Origin: Prorocentrum cordatum
Taxonomy: Eukaryota; Sar; Dinophyceae; Prorocentrales; Prorocentraceae
Assembly: GCA_963575745.1 (NCBI GenBank)
Contig: CAUYUJ010017627.1
Coordinates: 580,472 to 630,471 of the forward strand
Direction: 5' to 3'
Length of the DNA stretch: 50,000 nt
Below, piece by piece: positions 10,212 through 21,119 of the stretch (its first letter is position 1; the number at the start of each line of letters is the position of its first letter). Below the pieces are notes generated by a model. That model did no database searches. It had not been told where the DNA came from and was given only the letters and a program-made list of their open reading frames with translations. A program made the position numbers and the translations under genes.

Positions 10212-11095
10212 CCAGTACAGGGTTTCGTTGCCTCATACGGAGCTCCACCGAAGGCCCCAGTGGCAAGGTTCGCATGGCGGCCCCGCGTTTTGGCGCACGC
10301 CTCACACGGTTCGTGGCCCCACAAGGAGTTCCACCGAAGGCCCCAGTGGCAGGGTTCGCATGGCGGCCCCGCCCCATTTTGGCGCACCCTTCACATGGTT
10401 CGAAGGCCCCAGTGGCAATGTTCGCATGGCGGCCTAGTTTCATTTTGGCGCTCAGGCGGTTCGTGGCTCCATAGGGAGCTCCTCCGAAAGCCCCAGTGGC
10501 AGGCTTCGCATGGCGGCCCCGCCCCATTTTTGGCGCACCCCTCACACGGTTCGTGGCCCCATCGGGGGTTCCACCGAAGGCCCCAGTGGCAGGGTTCGCA
10601 TGGCGGCCCAGCGTTTTGGCGCACCCCTCACACGGTTCGTGGCCCCATAGGGGGCTCCACCGAAAGCCCCAGTGGCAGGGTTCGCATGGCGGCCCGCCCC
10701 ATTTTGGCGCACCCCTCACATGGTTCGTGGCCCCATGGAGGGCTCCACCGAAGGCCCCAGTGGCAGAGTTCGCATGGCGGCCCCGCCCCATTTTGGCGCA
10801 CCCCTCACACGGTTCGTTGCCCCATAGAGAGTTCCACCGAAGGCCCCAGCGGCAGAGTTCGCATGGCGGCCCCGCCCCATTTTGGCGCACTCCTCACACG
10901 GTTCGTGGCCCCACAGGGAGCTCCACCGAAGGCCCCAGTGGCAGGGTTCGCATGGCGACCCCGCTCCATTTTGGCGCACCCCTCACACGGTTCGTGGCCC
11001 TAAAGGTGATTCCACCGAAGGCCCCAGTGGCAGGGTTCGCATGGCGACCCCGCTCCATTCTGGCGCACTCATACGGTTCGTGGCCCCATTGGAAA
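10212..11095 (+). repeat. Array B, ~89-bp units, about 10 copies
   Basis: The core is the same as in array A, but the second part is 'cagggttcgcatggcggccc' then cgccccattttggcg in place of the A-specific part. Unit starts are near 10293, 10381, 10447 (shortened), 10535, 10618, 10706, 10795, 10884, 10973 and 11063. A and B therefore share half of the unit and differ in the other half. Confidence 0.95.
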
Positions 11096-11169
11096 TTCCC
11101 TTTGTTTCGTCCCACTTGCCTTGCGGTTCTCACACTTGCGTATGGTTGGGTCTTTCGCCAGGGTAATTT

Positions 11170-11485
11170 TAGCCTTCGACAGTGGCAACGCTGTTCGCAG
11201 TTCGCAGTCCCCCGGGGATGGCGAGGATAAACGAGCAGCTCTCGAAAGCGGTAACGTTTCGCAATTCACGGCCTTTCTTTCCAGGGATGGCGATGTCGAG
11301 TCTAAGTCCGCGATCGGTACCCACCACTCTGCCCCCCCGAACAATCCTCAAAAGTGGCGGCCGTAGCGTCGAAACTCGCAACGCTCCAGAGATGCTGCGG
11401 TCTCCATGACTCTGCGATCGGTACCCACTATGATGCCCCGCCCCGCAGCAGCCTTCGAATGTGGCGATTGCGTCGCAGTTCGCAG
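11170..11485 (+). repeat. ~105-bp repeat family, three units
   Basis: The units start near 11178, 11282 and 11395. They contain 'gggatggcgatgtcgagtct', 'gcgatcggtacccac' and 'tcgcagttcgcag'. This closes the 6.3-11.5 kb repeat block on its right side. Confidence 0.75.
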
Positions 11486-11692
11486 CCATCCCGACGAACC
11501 CCCAAGCGAGGTGAGAGGCAGGCAGCTCAGCCAGCAGGTAAGAGCGAGGTATGATGCATGAGGGTGGAAGAGGCGGCAGACGGGAGAAGGAGGTGTGCGA
11601 CCGCAGTGCTCCTATTCACAACGCCGAGAACCTAATACAGGAGTGTCGGGAACGAGAACTCGACGGAGGTTTGGCAGCAACGAATTGCAGAA

Positions 11693-11825
11693 ACAGATGG
11701 GTTGAGGTCCGCGCGGGTTTCTTGGGCCGGCGTTGGGCACACATGGCGGCGCTGGCGACGCCCCTGGCTCGCTCCGCGCGCCAAGGGGTCAAGCACCCAT
11801 TCAATACATCCGCGCGGATCTCCGA
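11693..11825. repeat. GC-rich dispersed repeat, copy 2
   Basis: The words 'gcgggtttcttgggccggcg', 'ctggctcgctccgcgcgcca' and 'atccgcgcggatctc' stand in the same order as at 2276-2400. Confidence 0.7.
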
Positions 11826-12690
11826 TAGTCTATGCCAGAATGAGGAGGGCGAGCGGTTTTGCATTGTTTTCTGGTGCGTGGCTGAGGCGGGTATCCGCGG
11901 TGCGGATTCTTGTCGTTGTTGTGTTGTTCTGTTGATTTCGGCGTCCCCCTCCTTGGTCCACCCGCGACCCACCCGCGACCCGCCCGCGACCCGCCGTTGG
12001 CCCACCCGCGATCCGCCCGCGACTCACCTACGTTGCTTTAACAATCAATTGGCGCTTGTGGCGGTTTCTTCAACGTGTTCTTCGGCCCTGGCAGGCTGCC
12101 GATGCCCTACCCACTCCCAACCCCACTCTTATCCTCAACTGCATATAGAGTTCTCTCTCTCTAATCCTGTCCGCTTGCTCTCACAGGCGCCCCCAGACCT
12201 CGCCTTTTCACAGAGCAAGACCATCGTGCCAGGATTTGCATGCGCCGTCAAGGTGGTGTTGCACTTGACGAACCCATCCACTTGCGCCCCACTCCGCAGA
12301 TCATCGCAGCGCATTCACCACCGCAAGGAAACGCCCCTATCACACCCTCGCAGCGCAACGATGGAAGGGGACGGGTAGGCGAGGAGAGGTATTGGGAAGG
12401 GGAAGGATCCCGTGCCCTGCCGTCGCATCAAGGATGCAGCCGACGCGTGGATAGAAGGAAGCCGCTCACCTCGCACTCTCACACCACTTGGACTGTCCGG
12501 ATCGATTTCTGAAGTTTCCGTTTTGGACCGACTCGATGTTGGGGCACACGGTTTTTATCATGAGGATTTTTGTGGCCACATAATGCGAAGCGGTGCTGGG
12601 CATGAGCATTCAGAAAAGCAAGAGGTATTGGAGTTGCCCATACAGAAGCAAGGGAGGAAAGGACTGGCGCGGACAGCGCGCTCCCTCCCA
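11826..12690. other. Gene-free stretch with a short GC tandem repeat
   Basis: About 11957-12027 is a tandem run of 'cgcgacccacc' type units of 10-11 bp. The rest is unique sequence with no recognised gene. Confidence 0.55.
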
Positions 12691-12692
12691 CC

Positions 12693-12893
12693 ATGCCGGC
12701 TCAAGCGTGCAACCGCTGCACGGGCGGCCGCGGACGCTTCGCCCCGATGGGCCGCCGCTTCGCCCCGATGGGCGCGCCGCTACTGCGGCGCAGACTGCGT
12801 GGTGGGGCTCTGCCCGCGCTCGCCCTCCTCGCGGCGGCGGCGGGCGGCGCCCCAGCGCTCCTCGGCAAGGCCAGGGAGCTGGGGGCGGAAGGG
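12693..12893 (+). CDS. Possible first exon, signal-peptide-like N-terminus
   Basis: An ATG in good context (cccaccATGcc) opens a GC-rich frame. Its translation has a basic start with 'RRFAPMGAPLLRRRLRGG' followed by a hydrophobic Ala/Leu stretch, 'GALPALALLAAAAGGAPALL', at about residues 37-57. Dinoflagellate proteins sent to the plastid usually begin with a signal peptide followed by a transit region, so this could be such an exon. A possible donor follows 'ggcggaagg' near 12891. No downstream exon is recognisable, and the other frames are also open in this GC-rich patch, so chance is quite possible. Confidence 0.25.
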
Positions 12894-13560
12894 GTGCCTG
12901 CCAGACGGCCGGCCCAGGGATCGAGAGTGGCCCCCCCGGCTTGGGCGTGTTGCTCGTTCAGGTTGTACACACGGTCCTCAGGGGCTTCGGGCATTCGGCG
13001 AGGGGCTCCAAGGGGCTCGTGGTCCTGACCCGCGTTCTCATGGTCATGTTGCAACTGCTATGATCATCGAGGTTCAGCACCGTCAGAACAATCCTCGTCC
13101 CCACGCGATAAGCATCCCCACCTCGAGGGGGTAGGTTGGTGGAGCGAATGAACACTTACCAACTGGGGATGGGGATAGACCACACGATACCGAGTGATGA
13201 GAGTTACTTGCCATATGAAGGACGGCAAAATTGTCGTGATGCGATTGGCTCAAGAGACGTTCTGGAATTTCAGATTTTCTAGCAGTCCTCGGCCACTCGT
13301 ACTCGGCCATTTGTTTCTGGCCATCTGTTTCTTATGGCGCCGCACACCAGGAAAACCTGAGAATCTCAAAATTAATCGCGATCGTTATGCGTAAAGGATT
13401 CGCCCTCTGTCGCCAGCCCCCTCTCTATCAGAATGGAAGATGTCAGAGCTGATCTTGGACGTGTCGCCGCTGTTTTGAATACTTCTGGGACCATCATACG
13501 AGGGCGATTGGCACTCAGCAAGCCCTGTGAGATGTTGGAGGTGCTGTTAAACGCGTTGTT
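12894..13560. other. Gene-free stretch
   Basis: No protein, RNA or repeat is recognised. Confidence 0.5.
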
Positions 13561-13564
13561 TCCT

Positions 13565-13727
13565 TCTCGTAGCGGGAATCTGGCGTAATTTGCCAGGGGT
13601 CGTGGCTTCAGCAACGCGAGCCTGGCGTAATGTGCACTGGATCGTGGCTTCGGGAGCGCGAATCTGGAGTAATGTGCAAAGGATTCTGGCCGTGGGAGCG
13701 CGAGCCTGGCGTAATCCGTTTTGCTTC
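13565..13727 (+). repeat. 45-bp minisatellite, about four units
   Basis: The units read 'gagcgcgagcctggcgtaat', then gtgca..ggat, then 'ctggcttcggga'. The same unit forms a longer array at 23635-24165. The array runs directly into a copy of the short interspersed motif. Confidence 0.85.
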
Positions 13728-13760
13728 GCGTATCCCCACCAGCCTGGCTCCTTTGAGCCT
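13728..13760 (+). repeat. Short interspersed motif, copy 3
   Basis: 'ttgcttcgcgtatccccacc' is followed by agcctggctcc. It is the third copy of the motif seen at 2825 and 3236. Confidence 0.55.
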
Positions 13761-14329
13761 GGTGAGGTACTTAACCCTGGCGTCCCGGTGATTTGCATGT
13801 CGACCAGCTCCAGCTAGCATGCTCGCATGTTCCTGGCCCCTGGTCCCCAGACACTGCCACAGCCTGGCCGTGTTTGCAGGTGCCGCATTGCAATGGTAGG
13901 GTGCACCTCCACGTGGATTGCCCATGAGTGGTTTAGCTTTTTTGTTCAACCACTTGAGGTTGCCGCTGTTGGCATGCGACACAGGTACGCTGGGCTGCCT
14001 TCTCAGCCCCGCGTTCTGCCGTGCTTAGCTCGGGTGGCTCGTTTACCTCTGGCGCCTGGCGCGACAAGGTACAATTCGTTTGCCTTCCAGGTGGTCTCCC
14101 CCCTGAACCGGTTGCAATTCAGCCGCCTGGCACACCTGACACCTCTTGCAGCTCTGTTTTCAGTCCCCGGCGTCGCTCCTCGGCGTCCCTCGGCGGCAGC
14201 TTCGGCGGCCGTTAGTTCGCGCGCTTAGGTAATTAGGTTTGGCTCGTAGCCCGGGCTGACTTCGGACGCCGCCTGCGCTTTCACTTGTGGCCGCGGCGGA
14301 AAACATCCCCACCAGCACATCCAGACACG
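13761..14329. other. Gene-free stretch
   Basis: Nothing is recognised. Several words such as 'ctgcctggcacacctgacac' suggest further decayed minisatellite with 'cctgg' words. Confidence 0.45.
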
Positions 14330-14485
14330 ATCGGAGGTTTTCTTTGAGCCTCTTGGAGGCTATCGTGAGCAATGTTCGGCTAGAGGCTGTCGGAGTGCTA
14401 TCCTGAGCCATGCTCAGCTATCTTGGACCATCTTGTGGCTGCCTTGAGGCCTCTTGGAAGGCGGCCGGAAGCTATCTTAAGCCAG
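14330..14485 (+). repeat. CTTGGAGGC-type minisatellite
   Basis: Short units of the form 'agcctcttggaggctatc' and 'gctatcttggaccatcttg' belong to the family at 3350-4015. Confidence 0.75.
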
Positions 14486-14514
14486 GTTCGGCCGCTTGGG
14501 ACCGTCTCGGGGGT

Positions 14515-14581
14515 AAGAGGAGGAGAGAGAGGAAAAGGAGGAAACACAAAAAAGGCGGAGGAGGGGACAGAAGAAAAGGAG

Positions 14582-14616
<35 letters not shown>

Positions 14617-14635
14617 GGAGGTGTAGGAGGAATGC
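14515..14635 (+). repeat. GGA/GAA purine tract
   Basis: About 120 bp of almost pure purine on the top strand, made of gga, gaa and aaa triplets. Confidence 0.9.
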
Positions 14636-14639
14636 GGCA

Positions 14640-15330
14640 CGAGGGAGATGAGGATGAGGAGGGCCAGTGCAATCTTAATACGCATCAGAACGATGTTGAC
14701 ATACACCCTCCTTCCAATATCCATCACCGTAGGCCCATACAAGGGGTCATTTCCACTGAGGGAGTTGCCCCGTTGGGGGACAACCGTGTAAACATCTTGA
14801 AGCGTCCCAAAACACCATTTCCAGGATTTCAGTTCCACGAGTTAACCTGACTGGTCCGTCTTGGAGATCCAGGGTCATACTAGAAAACTGTTTTGGGGAG
14901 ATCGATACCCGAATTTGCGTACATGCTGCGCTTTGGCAGTCCTGAGTCGCTCCATAACACCATTTGTGGCACGCCAACCATGAGAATCAGTCACAGTGTG
15001 ATAGTCAAGTCTAGAGGCCCGTTCGTTGGTAATGGGGGTTGTATAACTAGACTCCCTGAAGTTGAAGGTCATGACTGAAGGGCCCGTACCATTTTTTCAT
15101 GACCCGCCTACTCATTCCGCATCACTTCCCAAACATACTATCCTATCGTTCCCCCTTTCCCCATACTTTCTCACCTGTTGTGTTGCGACCGCTCTGCTCA
15201 GAACGGCACTGTCAGGACTGTGCAGTGCGTCTGCCCGTGGAGGTGGAAAACCAGACATCCTCATCCTCCCCGCTGTCGTCCGTGGGGCGACAGTGGTAGC
15301 GGAGCTTTGAGCAGCTCAGCATCCGCGGAC
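14640..15330. other. Gene-free stretch
   Basis: Nothing is recognised. A pyrimidine-rich segment lies at 15110-15180. Confidence 0.5.
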
Positions 15331-15334
15331 CGGG

Positions 15335-16081
15335 ATGGCAGCCGAGAGGGCCGATGTTAATCTGGACCCGAGACACACGCATGATGGGAGACAGTCCACG
15401 GTGCAGGCCGTGACGGACATGCTGTTACGACAGGAAGGTTTCGGATTCAGTGAAAAGGTTGCGCGGGGCTTGGCAAATACCCTCTTTCAAGCTGCGCGGG
15501 CGTGCGAATCGTCAGGGAACGCCCAGCGGCAGCCGACTGGCGAGGACAGCGACGACGACAAATGGAAGAAGGTCGACACAGTCTGGCCCAGGAGGGCCCA
15601 AGGAAGGAGGTCGACACACCTGGCTATCAAGCTGGAAGGAGAGTCAGAGCCAACCCAGAGGGCGGCCGAAGCCGGGACAGGACCTTTCGGGGCGTCCCAG
15701 GGCGGGCCAGGCTGGCGGCAGAGAAACAGCTGGACGGACGACGTGGTGTGGCAGGGTAGAGACCACGGCGCTACAAGTCGAGCTGGGCGTCCGGGGCGAC
15801 GTGGGGCTCGTCAGACGCCTGGGACTCCAAGGCGACCGAGGCTTCCGCCTGGGGTCGCAACGACTGGCGATCTGGCGAGCAGCAGCAGCAGACGGACACG
15901 TGGAACCCAGGCTGGAAACATACGACATATGACACATGGCGCTCTAGCGCCGGGAAATGGGAGCCCAATTTTGATCAACGCAACTCCGACGGGGGCGATT
16001 CCAAGCCGACGCAGGACGGATTTTTCTGATCCCTGGCCCCCGCGCCAGGCGGAAACCATCGCGCGAAAACGGACCCTGTGA
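15335..16081 (+). CDS. Unidentified ORF, 248 codons
   Basis: An ATG (gggATGgca) begins a frame whose first 70 residues look protein-like, with 'FGFSEKVARGLANTLFQAAR' and an acidic 'GEDSDDDKWKKVD'. The rest is rich in Arg, Gly, Pro and Thr. It matches no domain I know. It precedes a run of broken coding-like pieces to about 20.3 kb, so it may be the first ORF of a degraded retroelement. Other frames are also open over parts of it, which lowers confidence. Confidence 0.3.
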   Translation: MAAERADVNLDPRHTHDGRQSTVQAVTDMLLRQEGFGFSEKVARGLANTLFQAARACESSGNAQRQPTGEDSDDDKWKKVDTVWPRRAQGRRSTHLAIKLEGESEPTQRAAEAGTGPFGASQGGPGWRQRNSWTDDVVWQGRDHGATSRAGRPGRRGARQTPGTPRRPRLPPGVATTGDLASSSSRRTRGTQAGNIRHMTHGALAPGNGSPILINATPTGAIPSRRRTDFSDPWPPRQAETIARKRTL

Positions 16082-16330
16082 GGCCCCTTCGCGCCAGATG
16101 CTTGCCATCCCGCCTCCGTGCCAGGCGGACAGTTGAGTCCTGCGAAAGGCCTGCCCCCGCCGACGAAGAAATCCGCCGCTCTCGCGAGGGCTCCCGAAGC
16201 CATGAGGTCCCCGGCGCACCGAAACATATGAATCCCATGAACCAGAAGCTAATTGAACCGACGGGCACCGTCTCAGTGGCAGATTTCCCTCCCCCCCCTG
16301 CGAAATATCTGATTTAGGGGCTGCGAATTT

Positions 16331-17666
16331 ATGGCCCTCAGACTCCACGCGCTCCAATGCCCTCACGCCATGACACAGTTCCAAGAGGGCCCGATTTGGG
16401 TTTTGCCGACGAATCTCCCAGACGAGGACTACCCGCAGGCATCGCGGCGCATATGCGCAAAGTGGGGGTCGCATGAGATCTTCGAGAGCGATCGGCAGCC
16501 CATCCTGAAGGTGCTCGAACCGTTCAAAGTCGGGCGACCCCCGGATATAAGAGCCCATGGCTCTGGCGAGAAGGATTATTGGGCGCCGAGGCGAGACGCA
16601 AGCCAAACTGTCAGGCGAATTCATGGTGCGTTTGTTTCGACGCTCCTTGCGCGCGATTCTGAATTCCGGGGGGCGGTGCCACTTTGCAATGCTCATGGAT
16701 TGTCTAGATATGGTGGACGGATACCATTGTCGCACTCCTCCGCCTGCGATGCATGCACTCTTCCACGCTCCCGCCGGCGGCAGTGACGTGGTCGATTACG
16801 ACGCGATCGACATGGTCGACGACAATTGGAATAGGTCATACGAACTAATTCCAGAAGAAACAGAAGCGCACGGACTGGCATTACCCTGCCTTGTACTGAT
16901 CAGAGCTATGCCGGGACATTCCTTTCCCACTGTCTACGTGCATCGAATGTATATGTCACATATGACTAACATGACACGTCTCCGAAGCATGACGTCTCAA
17001 TGCGCGTCATTGCAGAAGACGCTGCCATTCGATTGCACTCTGACATCAGCATAGCTGAGAAGAATATAGGGCTGCTTGCTTGCCCTGGTTTTCACATATG
17101 CAGGCTCCTTCCTATCGCGACAGATGCCCCCCCCCCCCCCCCCCCCCCCCTGAAGTTGCCAATCGCACCCAGACTGGCTCAGTTAATCGGGGCAGCCTGC
17201 CAGCGTAGAGGCGGTGCCATCATTGGAATGCCATTTCGGGAGGGCAGAGAACCAATTGGATGGCGTCATCGAGTCTCCCATCGCTGGGAACACCTGGGCA
17301 GTTCGCCTGGTTTACAAGAAGGAACGGGGTGGTCATGCTTTTCCAGGAAGCAGCGCATTTCGTCAACCGGCGTCGAATGACCCATGATGGCTCGACGATG
17401 CCCAAGGAGAGAATGACCTTCATGGCTCAAATAATTTACCAAGTGGGCAGACATTGGCCAGATCATTTTCTGCGCCCGCGCCGGCAATGGGCAATCGCCA
17501 GGGCGCCTCATTCCCCGCGACGTGGCAGAAAATCCACGACTCTATTTGGACACAAAAAGAAAACGGTTTTTACCCACCTCTCGCTGTAGCTTTTCTACGG
17601 ACGGATGAAGCGTTCAGTGCCTTTTGTGACTGGCGCGCGAGTTACCGTCCGCGCGCGGACGAATGA
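16331..17666 (+). pseudogene. Broken coding-like sequence, origin unknown
   Basis: Several frames carry protein-like pieces that do not join. One lies in the frame starting at 16331 ('ILKVLEPFKVGRPPDIRAHG'), one at 16557-17054, one at 17260-17589 ('AAHFVNRRRMTHDG', 'MAQIIYQVGRHWPDHF') and one at 17454-17666 ('TWQKIHDSIWTQKENGF'). Changes of frame and a 24-base C run at 17127-17150 interrupt them. The style suggests a retroelement structural or pol region, but no motif proves it. Confidence 0.3.
17127..17150 (+). repeat. Poly-C run of 24
   Basis: An uninterrupted run of 24 C. Its length may also reflect sequencing or assembly uncertainty. Confidence 0.95.
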
Positions 17667-18046
17667 GGATGCGTTCGCGCGAATATCCGCGCATTCCATG
17701 GCACGTCGTCGACTGATTCGGTAAACGCTCGCCTTAAAGCGAGACGTCCTCCAAATGGATTGCGGGCCCAGACGGGGCGTGCCCAAGTTCCCTCGCTTCG
17801 CAAGACATGGGCGTAGGACTTAATAATTCATTGCGGACTGTCAATGTCCATCTCAAGATGCATCATAAGCATCAGGAACAATGCTTCGCTGATGGTTCGA
17901 GCATGGCAAAGTCGATGGCGAGCGCGTCTCGCTTTGCCAACGACACGCGCATGCTTCCCTCATAGGGGGTTCAGGGAGCTAACAGTATTCCACATTGCAG
18001 GTCTGAGCCATATTTTTGAGAGGCGGACTGGTGGCCCATCATCTGG

Positions 18047-18874
18047 ATGGAGGCATTTAGGCCCATCGGAGGCACCGATGGCACGCCCCCCCTCACTCTG
18101 CGTTCATCTGGCCAAGTGAGGAGGACAGCGTGGCTGCGCCGAGACGGATGGCAGACATGGGAACGCAGCCGCACGGCGGGCGGAAAGGATCTCATAGCTG
18201 CAACTTCGCTGGTGAGTGACTACGCAGCTAGGATGGATAATTGCTTGCCCGACATTCCCAACCATATTCACTTTCGCTTCGAGCATCCCATCAGGAACGC
18301 GAAAGCCCGAGGGGACTGCCGGCCACTGCTCAGAATTCCAAGACAGAGACGCGAGCGGTCGATTAATTTTTGGGCCCAGCCGCCCCAACTAGTACATCGT
18401 TGGCCGCGAGTACGCGGACGCGCCAGAAGTCCAAATTGACGAAGGTCCTTGCATAGTGTTTCTGGAAAGACGCCGAACACCGGCGGCGACTTCGAAGGAG
18501 AGCTTGAATGCGATATTTAGAAAACCAAACTGTCGACGGATTTGGCCGAGATATTCACTGGGCGCATGCGCCGCGGTTTCCTGCGGGGCGCCCTCTCGCC
18601 CAGACTTTCCCCGCAAAGGAGCGTCGATCTGGCGGTCGACCCAGAGGCGGTAATATTGGCCAGGACTCCGGAACATGAGCTGATTGCGACCACGGCCAAG
18701 TTCACGCACCGAAACACGGGGGCCGACCCCGCGCGCGACGGGGAAGTCGATCAAGGACTCGTCGCGGAAGGGATCGCCGAACTCATCGGCGATTTCTTCT
18801 GGGGAGCATCGAGCCTGAACTGCCCGACTACAAGCCTCTTCTTGTCATGCTGTAATTCGAGAACACGCGATTGA
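18047..18874 (+). pseudogene. Broken coding-like sequence, possible endonuclease trace
   Basis: Protein-like stretches lie in the frame starting at 18047 ('SLVSDYAARMDNCLPDIPNH') and the frame starting at 18542 ('TPEHELIATTAKFTHRNTGA', then 'VDQGLVAEGIAELIGDFFWG'). The second faintly resembles the part of LINE endonucleases where F-T/S-H is followed by a ..R.D..L.. word, but no catalytic SDH motif is seen. I treat it as retroelement debris with low confidence. Confidence 0.25.
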
Positions 18875-19449
18875 ATGCGCCATCCGTTGACGCAGCGTTG
18901 CGCACCCCTCGGAGACGCCGCCGCCGCTGCGCAATCGAGAGAAATGGGGGGGGGGCTACGCCGAGGAAATAGCCGGCCCTTGCCGGCAACAGAGTCGGAG
19001 GGATTAAAGTAAGAAGCGCCGCCAATATTGGAGGCAGCGATCCTGGGATTGGAGGGCCCAGCCTCAAGACCGAGATCCGCGCGAGCCCCCTGGCCCATCC
19101 AGAACGCGATTGCAGACTTCGTCATCCGGACCAACTGGAAAGAGCCACTACAAGGTGCGCGCCGCGATGTACGGGCTCGCTTGGTTGCGAGACATGGGCT
19201 GCAAACTCTTGCAATTACTGTCGGCATCCTGCGTTGATGTTGGCGGTGGCGGATTCGCTGACGTCGGCTCAGATGGCGACGGGGTGCCCGCGAACCGCGC
19301 GGTGCAGAACGCTGAGACGACCGATGTGGCACTAGAAGAATCGCCCCACAACGCAGTCGTTCCGAGCCCATCGGAAGAGCCTGCCGCGGAGCCTGCGACA
19401 GACTCAGTCGGAGGGGCCCCTGCGCCAGCCCTGCCAGATCCGATGGGAG

Positions 19450-20330
19450 ATGAATCCTAGAACACGGAGGTCAATGACTCGGTTGCTGCTCCTGCGTCTG
19501 CTGCCCCTCACCCCCCCCTCCCGCGCCGCCCGCGCGGGGGGGGCGCGGCGGCCGCCGTGTCCGACGGGCGCCCCCGCCTCGACGGGGCGCGCGCGCCGCC
19601 CCGGCAGAACTCACCTGCGGCGCCGCCGGGGCAGGGGGGCAGGGGCCGCGACGGAGCGTCGAGGCTCGCCGAGGCCCCGACTATCCCCGCAACGACGCCG
19701 CCATGGCGTGGCTAAGTACAAAGGACGGAGCGCCGCACGTCGAGCAGTTACTCGACGCAGAACAACTACCCGCGTGGTCAGTATCAAGATCGCTGGAATC
19801 GCAATCATCACTCTGCTGGTCCTGAGCACTGTTGAAAATGGCAATAGGACGCGGGAGTGGCGGTCGTCGGAGGACTGCGACATCGTTTACGACGGCAGCG
19901 GGAATTACATTGCACGTTCTCCGAGGCGAATGAACAAAATGCCGGCGGGGGCCCACCCGCCACGGCACTGCTTGCAGAAGAATATCGCGGCAAAATACCT
20001 GCACGAGAGATTCAACGCTCTCGCTCGGGCCCAGGCAAGCATGCGATGCACGTCGGCCCGCTCCGACCTCGCCCATGGCCAAAGGAACGTCCAGCGGAAT
20101 ATCGGCGCCCCGGCCTTGGCGCTGCAAACGCGTTGGAGGGGTTGGCATCGGGGGGGCCGATGCGCCCTGGGGGGCGCCAGGAGACCGCCGCGCTCCCGGG
20201 CTGGGATCGAAGTGCGCGGCCTGCGCGACCCGCCGCGGGGCAGTTGTCAATGCTTTCCCCCTGCTCGCCCCCTGCGCTCGCCGCCGCCCCGTCTTTGGCT
20301 CGAGCTGACTGACTGAAGCTGCGACGGTGC
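19450..20330. other. GC-rich sequence with open frames, no gene called
   Basis: A frame at 19450-20316 is open for 288 codons, but the opposite strand is open as well. The translation is Arg/Pro/Ala-rich at both ends and has no known motif. It may be further debris of the element to its left. Confidence 0.4.
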
Positions 20331-20714
20331 GCGCATCCTGCGCGCGCGATGGCGATGGGGAGTCGGATCGCCTCGTCGTTGCCCTTTCCTCCACACCCCC
20401 CACTCCGGCATGCCATCTTTACGGATTGTTGACTTTAAGAAGCACATCTGGTAGACCCATCATGCGCGATGAGACCCATATTTCGCCACCACCATTCAAT
20501 TCCACCTTCGCCGAGCATCATGGTTTTCAGGCGGATGATAAAATCTGGACCATGCGCGGCCACCCGCGATCATTGTCAAGTGGTTTTTGAGAAGGACGGC
20601 GGGGGCGGCGGCGCATGGTTTGCTGCGCGCAGGCCCACCAGGCACAATGCTGGGCATTGGTTTTTGACGAGGATTGCAAGGACCGACGCGTTCCCTAATT
20701 GCGCTGTCACGTGC

Positions 20715-20905
20715 GCAGGTGCACCTGGCGCCCGCGCGTGCCCCGAACGTGGCGCACATGGCGCGGCTGGAGTATGCGGCGCACCTGGCGTTCGCGGAGC
20801 ACGCGGCGCATCTGGCGCACCTGACGTGCTTGTCTTGTCACGCTCGGGCCCCAGGGGTGCCGGGCGCGCGGGGCGCGCCTGGCACGCCTGGCGCACTTCG
20901 CCCCA
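20715..20905 (+). repeat. GCGCACCTGGCG short tandem repeat
   Basis: Irregular units of about 12-15 bp contain 'ggcgcacatggcgc', 'gcgcacctggcg' and 'ggcgcgcctggcacgcctgg'. One frame reads like a collagen fragment at its end, which is a repeat artefact. Confidence 0.75.
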
Positions 20906-21047
20906 GCGTCGCGTACATGCGGTCGGTTTGGGTTCCCAATAGATGCCCAGCCACAGACGGCCGCTGAACATGCTCAGGCTCGGGCGTTACTTAAGTGTTG
21001 AGAGGGCGGGTGGGAGTGAGTTAGACGGCTTGCGGGTGGGCGGGTAG

Positions 21048-21090
21048 CTTGACCCCCCCCCCCACCCACCCACCCACCCCACACCCCACC
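21048..21090 (+). repeat. C-run and (CCCA)n tract
   Basis: A run of C is followed by tandem 'cccacccacc' words. Confidence 0.9.
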
Positions 21091-21119
21091 CTCGGACTTG
21101 GGATTGGGGGGGGCGAGGG

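Noticed and set aside
8622-11095. CRISPR-like alternation of constant and variable parts in the ~90-bp arrays
   Set aside because: The 'variable' parts are the same within each array, so there are no unique spacers, and the surroundings are eukaryotic.
13240-13256. Possible dinoflagellate spliced-leader relic, 'gattggctcaag'
   Set aside because: Only the last ten bases agree with the known leader end; the upstream half is absent and no gene follows.
20674-20967. Collagen-like peptide with G-A-P repeats
   Set aside because: It follows from a 12-15-bp GC repeat and is not supported by a start, splice sites or neighbouring exons.
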